Source: Paracamarosporium sp. OC-R06-R3
Taxonomy: Eukaryota > Ascomycota > Dothideomycetes > Pleosporales > Didymosphaeriaceae
Length of the DNA stretch: 64,000 nt
NCBI GenBank assembly: GCA_019828545.1
Contig: JACVRA010000349.1
Span: 62,001 to 126,000 of the forward strand
Reading direction: 5' to 3'
Under the pieces are notes generated by a model, which worked only from the letters and a program-made list of their open reading frames with translations, made no database searches and was not told where the DNA came from. This document shows, piece after piece, positions 36,370 to 46,365 of the stretch (position 1 is the first letter of the stretch; each line of letters starts with the position of its first letter). The translations under genes were made by a program, and so were the position numbers.

Positions 36370-37830
36370 ATATTTCTCATGCATACAAGTATAAGAATAG
36401 TCATGTTGAGGCGGAGAAAATACGGATACAGGAAGACAGGTCAAAAGATACTCAGATACAGGGCTAAGGTGATAAATAGTGATGCACGGTGGAAGGGTAC
36501 CAACCGACAACGAGCGAACCAACTAGTCTGTTTTTCACAAATCGTACAATGCTATTCGAATGTGACAATCATCCACGAAGCGAATTTTCCTAGAGACTAT
36601 GCCACCAGGATACACGAGGCCAAACACCACATTGGCCCAGTCATATAGATGGTATAGAGAAGACACAAAAGAACTACCAGAAAAAGGCGAACTGAGCAAT
36701 GCCCTGCTATAAGCATGGTTCACGACACTTGAAGCGTACACTCCATACAACCTTACCTAAGCAACTGATAAACTTATTACCTTGCGAGAAGTTTCAGACC
36801 TTTTCGAGCAAATCAGCGGGGATGAGAACCTATTTGGACTCTGGCCCTCGAGAATATGGGAATATCTGCTGTGGGAGCGGGAAAAAGGCGCATCAAGGGC
36901 GAATCTTATGCACCTCCTTACTCGTGGAGGTCATTTATCGGTCTAACTAGTCAAACATTCGTACGAGGAAAAGACACATATTATCCACCTGCTCTTAAAA
37001 GTACGATTCTTCTTCGAACTTGACTATATAAAGATTCGCGCCATCGTAAAATCCTTCACGTTTCATGCCTTTCCGTAAATTTCGAAATACTCTCGCCATT
37101 CACATTACATGGGATGATGAATCCTTCTCAGAAGCCAATAACAAGCAGGATTTCTCGTATTCTGTGCTTGTCTGCTTCCAGGATTGGACAGAGTGGCACC
37201 TGTGGGGCAGGCTGAGGATCAACACACTTATCCCACACACGCTGGCCAAGTAATTATTATCCCCCGAGGTCACAATATAGAGGAAGCAGTAATAGTTCGC
37301 GGAGAACGTGTGGGTTATTTCTTCACGTGGGACTGGAGCAGGTCTCACCTTGCTGCGTTTGGATTATGCGAATATGTAAAGCGAACCCTCCATTCTTTGC
37401 AAGGTGCTGAGAAAATCGACTTTATAATATCGTAGTCAAAAAGCTGAGTGGTTGCATTAGTAGTGTAGTATGTCGATATACGCACAGGGTCATGGATCAA
37501 TGCGAAAACGTTATATTGACTTCTTAGCCGAATCATGCACACACTCATATCCTTTTCAAATATAGCTCATCGCTCAAGCCCAGGTGATTAGAGGATATGT
37601 ATGCTTGCTTATGGCGTGCATTGAGAGGTAGGATCACTAGGGTAGCTTTGAGTCGTGTTCTTGTTGCGGATTTCCCTTTGCGTCGCTATTTTTACACAAG
37701 CAACAGTCGCTGGTGGATCATTGACAGGTCCTGGTAGTGCACGATGCTATCTGTACAGTGAAATCACGGTCTTCTACTCATTTCTTCCTTGGGTTAAAGA
37801 CTTTAGGATTAATAAGCACTTTGACTGTAG
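36370..37830. other. Intergenic with one doubtful short coding region
   Basis: Mostly AT-leaning spacer. At 37025-37032 a TATATAAA box precedes an ATG at 37065 and two overlapping short frames (listed separately). The right end is the 3' flank of the alpha-glucosidase. Confidence 0.4.
37065..37435 (+). pseudogene. Doubtful short gene or frameshifted remnant after a TATA box
   Basis: ATG at 37065 opens 62 codons (MPFRKFRNTLAIHITWDDES). Without a stop between them, the +2 frame then carries an open, protein-like stretch to 37435 (VIIIPRGHNIEEAVIVRGER, then GYFFTWDWSRSHLAAFG). The only GT...AG pair that would join them is 25 nt, too short for an intron. It may be a remnant with a frameshift near 37170 or a chance pair. 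Family not recognised. Confidence 0.25.
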
Positions 37831-40681
37831 CTAATCGCTCCTCTTCAAGTCCTTGACATCGTGCTCCCACGATCCACTAAGCTTCTCATTCAACTCGTAT
37901 TTCACCGCATCGCCGTCGCCCAAGACAGTGACTGTCTTGATACCCACCCCCGCATCATATCCAAACGTACCATCCATCCTGAGCTTCCCAGCATCGTATG
38001 TAAAGTCAATTTCGCTTGTGGCCTCTTGCTCCAGGCTAACTCCGTCATCCAAATACAGTCTACCCCATGCCTTATCTTCTCCGTTCGGCGCAACGATAAG
38101 TTCGAAGTCTTGCGTTCGTAGAGCGGTAGTAGTATTTGCACTAGCAACTCGCAAGGGGATAATGTTACGGCATTTTATATGTACTGGGATGTCGCTAGTA
38201 CCTAAGTCAGAGTAGGTAGTCTGTGTGGCGGTTGGAGTAACGCGTTTCAGGGTGTGGAAGTCCCAGAAAATATCGTTGGGCAAATAAAAGGTAACAGAGT
38301 CGGAGTCTTTCTCCGTGACGGGAGACACGAGCAAGGCGGGGCCGAAAAAGAATTGGGCGTCGATGGCGAGAGTTGCTGGATCGTTGGAGTAATGCATCCT
38401 AGATGGCGAGGTTAGCACAACAGGCGAAAAAGCGGTGTTGAAAAACGTACCAGACTGGGGCAAGCATGGGTGTTCCGTCCTTGGTTTGGAGTTGCATGGC
38501 GGTGTACATGTAGTCTAGCAGGCGGTAGCGAAGTTCAATAGCTTTGCGGGCAGCGGCCGCTACGCTTTCCCATCGATATGCTTCCTGAGAAATAGCGCCA
38601 TCCACATTGTGATTTCTGTAGAATGGGTAGAAAGCCCCAAGCGTTGTCCAGCGTGCGCATAGGTTCTCCGTGGTGTCCTGGAGGAAGCCACACACATCTG
38701 CGCCAGCCTATATTTATCAGTAATATTCTCCGACCAGGCTTGAGATTGACTGACCATTGGCACCTGGAAAATCGAAACGAATTGCAACAGATGACGGATG
38801 GAGATAATGTACTGGTCCCATGCGGATATGTTGTCGCCCAACCAGTGACCAACATACGTACCAGCGCCTGGATAGGTCGAGCGCGTGATCACCATAGGCC
38901 GAAGTCCAGGACGGCGTGCAAGCATGGCCTTCTGGCTAGTCTTGCTCATCATAGTACCATAGAGGTTGTGTGTGTCTATTTAATGTGATAGTGTGAGAAC
39001 ATATCCACAGACCAGTCGAAGATCTTGAATCAAACTTACCGTATTCTGCCCAACCACCTTGATGGATGATATCAGTCCGAGCAGTTTTGTTACTAAGCAC
39101 GCCAAATTCATTGTGAATCTGGTACTTGGGGTCTAGGAGATTCCTATTCGGGAGTCCCTTCTTCGAACCATTATCCTGTCTCTCTTCAACGCTCCTCTTC
39201 CTCGTAGGATTGTCGCATGGCCATTCGCAGAAGTTACTCGGCTCGTTCATGTCGATCCACAATGCATCGATATCTACACCTGTCTCAGCATCGAAGAATG
39301 TCGCGAATTCGTTGTTCCAATAGTCTTGGGTCTTTTCGTGAAACCAATCAGGAAATGCAGTGACACCAGGCCAAACGACACCCTTGAAGATGGACCCATC
39401 GTTATTTTTCATAAAAATGTCAGAATTTTTGCCTTTGTTGAAAGCATCGTAGTCTTGGTATGCCACAGCAGGGTCTACCATGACAATGTAGTGTTGATCG
39501 TTCGCATGCAAGTTAGAGATCAGACTGCGCATTTTATCGATAGGAAAGTTTTCACCAAGAGTGAATACTTTGTTGCCATCCATGTAATCAATATCCGTCC
39601 ACATCGTCTCTGAAGCTCTCAATTAGTATGCGGTCGTGTGGACACGAATGCGATCGTACCAAGTGGGATATTGGCAGCACTATAGTTTGCAACCACAGCT
39701 GCAACCTCATCTACACTATGATATCCGAATCTACACTGGTGAAAACCGAGTCCCCAATACGGCATCATCGCTGCTTTGCCGGTGATCTCGCTGTACTCGC
39801 GCGCGACATCCATGGCAGAAGGTCCGGCCAAAAAGTAAAGGTCGATGACTCCGCCCACGGTGTTATATTCCAGATACTGGCCATTATCGTTGTTGATTAA
39901 GATATCCATTCCATTTGAGTTGAGAAGAAACACTCCGTGAGAGTAGTCATCACGGCGCTCGAAGTAGACAGGGTGCTGACCGTATAGATTCGACTTCTGA
40001 GGCACGCCACCGGCATCACGGTTCCACATTGTGCGAATGTAGTCGGAGGTTGGTAGTCTGAGAGGATCGGTATGCTCTCCCAGGCCGTACAGGTATGGGT
40101 CTTCTGGGAGTGAAGTTCGCAAACGGATGTACTGGTCTTCGAAGACAATTTGGGATCCTTTCGTCGTGAAGATCACCTCCTCATTAGTTTTTCTGGTAAC
40201 CGTAAAAGAGAAAGGCGACTCCTCGACAGTGACCTCTACCTGTGATTTGTCCAACGTGACTGAGCCCGTGGGTCGTGGCAGGACAGAATCTGGAACTTGA
40301 TATACCTGCTCATCTTTGTCGTATATGATGACATGGAGGCGGGAGTCTACAATGCATCGGCATGAGTATGATAATGTTCCTGAGCACGACGCGTTTCCTC
40401 GTAACCATGAATGTGCTTGAACACTGAGAAATACAATCTATTCGCTTACCTGTCTGATAGGTCGCCTCGAACTTTAGATCATGTAGATCCGTCCCGTACA
40501 CATTGCATTCAGCGCCAGCAAGTGTCAAGTCTGCGGTGATGCCTTCGTCCGTCTTTTGCACATTACTCGCTGTATATCCAGGACAATCATCAGCTCTTCT
40601 TAGTGGTGCCGACTGCGTCCATTGCACCAACGCAGACCCCAAAAGAAGCCAAGTCCGAATAACTGACACGGAGGTGGGCAT
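37831..40681 (-). CDS. Secreted GH31 alpha-glucosidase
   Basis: Six exons (minus): 40681-40450, 40346-39660, 39609-39040, 38975-38755, 38707-38451 and 38398-37831; all phases agree and give 844 aa. Signal peptide at 1-24 (hydrophobic [10 protein letters not shown], cleavage near TQSAP). GH31 landmarks are [32 protein letters not shown], and the nucleophile signature [10 protein letters not shown] with D426. Next are [18 protein letters not shown], with the likely acid/base D544, and [10 protein letters not shown], spanning an exon junction. It hydrolyses terminal alpha-1,4-linked glucose from maltose, malto-oligosaccharides or starch outside the cell. A TATATA box lies at 40733-40738. Relatives that act on xylosides share the fold, but these motifs fit alpha-glucosidase. 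Confidence 0.94.
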
Positions 40682-40732
40682 AACGTCGAAGTTGAGTGCA
40701 ACGGAGCTATTTTGAGCGAACCACGCCTGGCC

Positions 40733-40738
40733 TATATA
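40733..40738 (-). promoter_or_regulatory. TATA box of the alpha-glucosidase gene
   Basis: TATATA lies 52 nt upstream of the minus-strand start codon at 40681. Confidence 0.45.
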
Positions 40739-43067
40739 CTCGACTAAAGAGATAATGACTTAGCCCCTTCTTACCCAGCATGGAAAAGAAACTTAGATCT
40801 TAGCGTATGTAGCCTTGCTGTGCTCCGAGGGGACTGCAACTACCATCTCCTGGGGCGTATCTGGGGCACCAAGACTGGCTGCTTACAGGTTGTCACGAGC
40901 GCGTTCATAATTTGCTGAAGAGGCTCCAAGTGCGGGCCGTTAAATGGACTTGCTGCATTCGGAGATTTGTGTCCAGGGTATAGTGAGCGATGCAGCAGGA
41001 GGTACAGCTCGTGCGGTGTTTTTCCGACCCGAGAGATGTCGATCTGCCTTGCGGCAGCGGTTACGGAAGTTTCTCGTACGAACCGAGATAGGTTAAGCGC
41101 TTGTGATACAAGGGGATACTGAAGAATCTCGTGCGTAAACCCTGATCCGAAATCGCAGGCATGGGGCGAAACGAGTCGACGACTATCTGAGGCTATAAAC
41201 AGCCCAGGCTGTGTATGTCAGGCAACCAAGGCGAGAAAATGTAGCTGGCGGCCTTTCTCGATTTGGATTTATACACTCTCCATCGCTCAACTAGGTTAGC
41301 GTTTATCTGGAGTCGACCAGCACGATCGACCTTTCTCCGCATGCACCATACTATGATGATACACCAGAATCTCAATAATCTGTCGCACCTATTTCAATGG
41401 AATACTCATGGCCACCATTCGACGCGATCTTCAATCTGATTTTTGCTGCCCCCTGCAGAAGCGGGTTCGATACCCGTGATGACAACACAATCCTGGTGAG
41501 CATGCGAACTTATGCATGCTATGTCAGGTCACTCAACAATCTGAATCTGAATTAGTATCTCGAGCCGCACAGTTCTTGAGCTCTAGATGCATACCCATCC
41601 CATTCAAAGCATCACAGCCCCACTTGACGACCAGCGTAGACTTTGACGTATAATCCTACCAGGTGCTATCGCAGCATCTCGTTGTACGAATACTCAGCAT
41701 ATGTGTTAAGTCGATTATCCTGACTGAGGAGAAATTTAGGTCCTAAACTTTCCGGCCGAAGAGTTGGCGGCATTTAGCTTCGGACAGATTTAGCTTGATG
41801 GTGAGGCCATTGGAAGCGGTAGCTGTTTGCGACATTGAAGAGACAGCGGGTGCGGGCTGCTGTGCCACATATTCGAGCACTGCAGACCCGTCTACGGCAC
41901 CCCTTCGAGTGGGAATACCGTCCGGCTTGTCTGAGGGATGCGCTGTAGCGGAATTTGACGTACAAAGCGTCGCTGCTGTTCGACCGGATTAAGGACGCGG
42001 CGTATTATAACAAGGAGGATGATATAGCTGTCACGCTAGTGCTGGATTGTATCAAAGCTGTTTTTCAGGAGATATATTTATATAAGGAGCATGCCATGAA
42101 TACGAATGCGAACTGCTTCCATGTAGTAACGCCGCTACTCCAACTAGCTATCATCTTAAACTAGCGTTGGCAGTTCTAGCAGGTGAGTATGTATGTATCC
42201 CTCTTCGATCCGGGTTGTATCTCCCCATTTTACAAACAGATCCATAAACCCAAAACGAATTGAGGGAAACCTTTGTAGTGATTAGGGGCTAAGATACGTA
42301 TTTGTGAGCGCACTTCACTTGCGATTATGTTTACGGAAGAAGGGTAAATCTTCGACATTAAAATTGGTGCATTCAGGAACTATAAGACGGATCAGCAAGA
42401 CGTGAATGCATTATTAGACAGTGGAAATCCATGGATAGAACGTAATTAAGAGCAGGGAAACAGTGGAATCCAAGAGCAGATGCCTGAAAAAGAGGGGTGT
42501 GCATAACTTTAAGTAGAATAAGATTTGGATTTCATATGGGAATAGACAAACACGCGAAAGTACATTGCAAATGGGCGAACCATGCGAGCGTTCAAAAGCA
42601 CCTGTAAGGCTGATCGGCCACATTGATAAGCTAACGGTATACGACGCGTCGTTTGCAAACGCAGATAAACTCTCTTGCTCCCATGACACTAGCATCTGTA
42701 GCCCAACGGCTTTGCACAAGAAAATTAAATGGTATGACCTACCGGTAGTGGTGATGTTACCCTGCCTTCAATTATTGTAATGCTGCACTATCGCCCTTAC
42801 CAGTTAATCCTTGAACAAAATTCCACAATACATCGAGTCTACCTTCGACGGAGATTGGACAAAAACGTCTACGTTTTGATTTGAAAAAGAGACAAGAAAA
42901 CAAAATATTTTTCATTGTCTCACTACGAAGAGTAACAGCGATACTCAATCGAAGCAATTAAAGCTTAAAACCAACTACAAATATCACATAGATACGACCT
43001 TATATATGGAGGCTCAAACCTCGCCCTGGGTATCATTCCACCAACTTCGTCCAATCTTTTACAATCT
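40739..43067. other. Intergenic with scattered coding-like fragments
   Basis: No intact gene. A plus-strand stretch from about 41860 reads HIFEHCRPVYGTPFEWEYR, then after a stop LTYKASLLFDRIKDAAYYNK, DDIAVTLVLDCIKAVFQEIY, to a stop at 42164. It may be a decayed gene or mobile-element remnant, but no family is recognised. A 12-bp palindrome ACGACGCGTCGT sits at 42641-42652. Confidence 0.35.
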
Positions 43068-43935
43068 CTACATGACAACACAGCAGCTCTTGAGAGCCCT
43101 GAATAGCTTAGGCAGCCCTTTTTTAACCATCTCCTCCATCTCGTCATTTTGGTTCTGCTGTTGATGCTGCTGTTGCTGGTGGCCTCCACCATGCTGTCCA
43201 CCATGTTGTTGCTGATGCCCGCCGTAGCTCTGTCCACCATGTTGTTGCTGTTGCCCACCATGCTGCCCAGGGTATCCGCCATAGCTCGGTGCCTGCGGTG
43301 GCGGCGGCATGCCGTGCACCTCCCCACCCTGCAAATTGACGTACATTCGTCCCTCATTTTCCTCCGTCGCATACTGTAGCCCCAACTCGTGACATACCTG
43401 CTCAACGCGCGGCTTAATCTTCTGCACATGGCCCCTGGAATGGTTCCCCTTGCCCACAATCACATGTAGATGCGTTTCTCCGCGACTGCGGGCGGCTTTG
43501 ATGCGCTCTTCGAGCACGTCCTCTGCTTCCTCGACGAACAGGCCGTGTAGGTCGATAGTGTCGGACGCGACGCGGCCGTCTGCATTGTTCTCGCGGAAGA
43601 TGAAGTCGCGCGCCTGGCGGTTGTAGTTATCCATCTGCGCGGCATGGCGTTTCCCTTCCTCGCTGAGCTCGTGCGCACGGGCGCCGTCGCCGGCTTCATA
43701 GGCTTGGTGCGCGCGGTCGAAGCATGAGGAGCGCTTTGCGGCTTCTTGGCGGGCGAGGTCGCGCAGACGATCGTATTCAGCTTCGGTGTCGGAGGAGGCG
43801 TGGTTCAGGGCTGGTCATGTTAGTGAGAGCTTTGGGATGTTGAAGTTGGTCGCCGGAATCTTGTTGTGCGGAGTGGATGAAAAGGAGGAGCAATTGCATA
43901 CCGCGAGAGCCCAATTGCATCATTTCTGTAGCCAT
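43068..43935 (-). CDS. DUF1771 and Smr domain protein with C-terminal CaaX box
   Basis: Exons (minus) 43935-43902 and 43810-43068 give 258 aa. After a short first exon (MATEMMQLGSR) comes a charged helical DUF1771-type region (about 12-75; SSDTEAEYDRLRDLARQEAA). An Smr domain follows (about 94-172) with the DLHGLF motif near 97 and VGKGNHSRG near 130. Residues 180-240 are a Gln/His/Gly-rich low-complexity stretch (HGGQQQQHGGQ). The C-terminus is KSCCVVM, so the last four residues CVVM form a CaaX prenylation box. Smr domains are nuclease-like nucleic-acid-binding folds; this fungal branch is uncharacterised. The CaaX box implies membrane attachment by a farnesyl group. Annotation of domains is sure, function is not. 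Confidence 0.88.
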
Positions 43936-44406
43936 TATGAGATAAGAATGTGAGAAGCGAACGTGGTAAAAGATGTGAAGCTATGTTCTTGGTTGCGCGC
44001 GAAACCAAGGGACGGAAGATCGACGCTGCCAAGAGATGGGGCTGCTAGATCGTATAGGATCCAGATGCGTCTGTGAATGTCAGTTGTGGGGTTCCGACTT
44101 CACTAGGCACAATGGTCGAGGAAACAAGTTAGAATCTTCCTATAGTCGCAATTCTCTGTGTTGATCCAGTATGTATGATGCAGAAGGAAACTGCAAGCAG
44201 TCTGTCACCTGGGCGCTGAGTTGGTTGCCTGAAAGTATGAAGGACGTCTGAGGCAGCGCAGAGGCAGCGCCGTCGCGCAGGTTGTTCAAACTCTACCTAC
44301 CCACCGTGAGAAGAATTTGGTAGATGCTGGTGTGCTCACAAATATTGCATGATGCTTCGTTGAGTATCTGATAGTGCCTCTGCACTATCTCTGGGGTATA
44401 ATGCTG
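43936..44406. other. Intergenic, no supported gene
   Basis: Promoter side of the Smr gene and 3' flank of the SNARE gene; nothing else seen. Confidence 0.5.
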
Positions 44407-45359
44407 CTAGAACCTGATCTTCGGCAACATAAACATGATCAGAAATGCGGCTACCCAAAGCCCGAAGATTATAGCATATAACTTCATGCGATCCCACCAG
44501 CCCTTGCCTTCAGTCATCCGCCGTAGCGTGCCCATTCTTTGACCCGCAGCCTCCATACCCAAAGCATTGTTGTCCAGTCCAGAAACAGCGCGATCAACAA
44601 CGCTCTTGTCCCTCTCCAATGTCTGCCCGAACTGCAATGATTGTTGTTTCAATTGCTTCGCCATGTCAAGTAGGCTTGTCTCCAAAGATTCCTGCTCACT
44701 CTGGTTGTTCGATAATATGGCATCCGTCTGCGCATGCGAAGATTCGTTTGCGGTCGTTTTGGGTTTTGAAGGGAACAGCGAGTTGCCTGTCGCTGTTACG
44801 TCTGCATCTTGCGCACCGCCTCGCTGCCGCAATCCCATCGTGAGGCCCCTTGCCGCACTTTGAAGCGCTTCGTTGCCTTCTCCGCTGCTTGTGTTGACCT
44901 CGAGCCCCGCTTCTGCTTCTCTGTGCGGCGCATACGAGGGAAATTCCTCGTCATCCTCTGAGTCCGCTGAGCCCTCCGTTTCTGAGTCGTCGAGCTGGTC
45001 TAGCTCGTATAGACGCTGGTTGAGTTGTTTCATAAGCTCGCGCTTCTTTTGTAGGTCGGTCTGTAGGGTTGCTTTTTTGGATTTGGTTGGTAACGAGGAT
45101 GCGGAGTGCTCTAGATCGAGAAGAAGTGTGCGCGCATGCTCGACATTCTAAGCCATGCGTCAATACCTTGCAGTGATACGAGACAGAGACTCCTTACCGC
45201 TCTCACTCTCGCGCGGGTATATGTGCTTCTGCGGAGTTCGGGTGAAGGTTCGAGGAGGATATTGTGTTCTAATCGGGTCATCATACGGTTCAGATTGATG
45301 AGCTTGATCTGTGGATCGTCTGAAGAGCGAGAGGACCTAAGATTAGCTGTAGTGAACAT
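44407..45359 (-). CDS. USE1: Use1-type SNARE
   Basis: Exons (minus) 45359-45198 and 45147-44407 give 300 aa. The N-terminal helical part (IKLINLNRMMTRLEHNILLE) matches the start of Use1 proteins. A long acidic, Ser-rich linker follows, then a SNARE coiled coil at about 204-270 (SLLDMAKQLKQQSLQFGQTL, then ERDKSVVDRAVSGLDNNALG). A single membrane anchor at the end is LYAIIFGLWVAAFLIMFML, with a short luminal tail. Use1 is the Qc-type SNARE for retrograde Golgi-to-ER vesicles; in the family the central ionic layer is an Asp, and the LERD Asp is the candidate here. Tail-anchored ER membrane protein. Assignment to Use1 rather than another Qc SNARE is likely but not certain. Confidence 0.75.
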
Positions 45360-45895
45360 TGTAGTGGTTGTTATGACAAAGTCATGTATAGTGTAGCGAA
45401 AGCGGACGGGTGAGAAATGGATTTCGTTCACGACACGTGGTCTTAGTTCCACTTGCAGGCCGAAAACTTGAAGAGACCGTAGCAAGCGCGAGACGGAACT
45501 CGTAGCAGTAGATCAAGTACAGCCCGATAGCTTTACAGAGACAAATGTTGATGTTGATGGGTGCAAATCATGATGAGTGGAAAGTACGTCAGTCGCCAGC
45601 AGTGTGGATCCCCCGCGTGGCCCAAGCTCCATTTGCTCACAACCGAACGATGTGGGGGTTTGAGCAAGCACCTCACATCTGATGAGACTTGTGGTGTAAT
45701 GAATAGTCATTTCAGGTGAATCATATTGTCGAACACCACAGTCTCGTAATATACATGTACGGTCTCGTAACAGAGCAGAGACATATGGCCACATACTCTC
45801 TCTCACATACGTTCACTCCTTCCAAAGGAAATCGCTTCTCTGTACGTCGCTTCTTTGCAGGCATCAGATCATTCTAAACTCAACGCATGATGAGC
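45360..45895. other. Intergenic, no supported gene
   Basis: 5' flank of the SNARE gene and 3' flank of the small conserved gene. No frames of interest. Confidence 0.5.
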
Positions 45896-46365
45896 TTACT
45901 GCCGAAGTGTACTTGTATCGCGTGGTTCCTTCGGTTGTTGCGGTGACTTGGGACCTGCTGATCCGCGTGTGAAGCTTGAAACAGTCAGTCTGTTGGCTAC
46001 AGCAATAGCCAAGTGCTGCAGTGCTTACCTGTTCCACATGTTCCCGAACATTCCGACCTTACCATACGAGTCCTGCAGACTAGCCCTCCTGTTCACACTC
46101 TGCTCGTCCTGAGGCCTCTTCAATGCCTCGAGGTTTGCGAACCTAGTCGCAGAAGACTGGCAAGGTTAGTTGCATCAGAGCCAGCGAATGATGTTGTGCA
46201 TACCCGTCTACGCTCTGTTGGTGATCCTGGGTTCGATCCGATCGAAGAATCCGACGACCTGCGGTCGGCGTCTTGCTTTGGACCTGTGGGCATGCTCGGC
46301 GTTGTGTTATCCCCGAACACCTTGTGTGTCTGACTTGAGTACTTCTGGTGGAATGGTGAAGGCAT
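45896..46365 (-). CDS. Small conserved fungal protein, function unknown
   Basis: Exons (minus) 46365-46204, 46156-46029 and 45974-45896 give 122 aa. The first exon is Ser/Pro-rich and phosphorylatable in appearance (RRSSDSSIGSNPGSPTERRR). The second gives SSATRFANLEALKRP and RRASLQDSYGKVGMFGNMWN, joined in frame to SFTRGSAGPKSPQQPKEPRD. The block RRAS-x(n)-G-M-x-G-x-MWNSFTRG resembles a family of short Pezizomycotina proteins that I remember as uncharacterised. No membrane segment or signal peptide; likely disordered and a kinase target (RRAS is a PKA-type site). The third exon acceptor (GTTTCAAG) was chosen because only it keeps the MWNSFTRG reading. Confidence 0.7.

Noticed and set aside
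41440..41520. tRNA-like T-arm (GCGGGTTCGATACCCGT)
   Set aside because: The stem and loop look right, but no matching acceptor strand (complement of GATGACA) and no acceptable A box lie upstream, so a full cloverleaf cannot be drawn.
46229..46240. B-box-like GGTTCGATCC
   Set aside because: It is part of the first exon of the small conserved gene, and no tRNA fold surrounds it.
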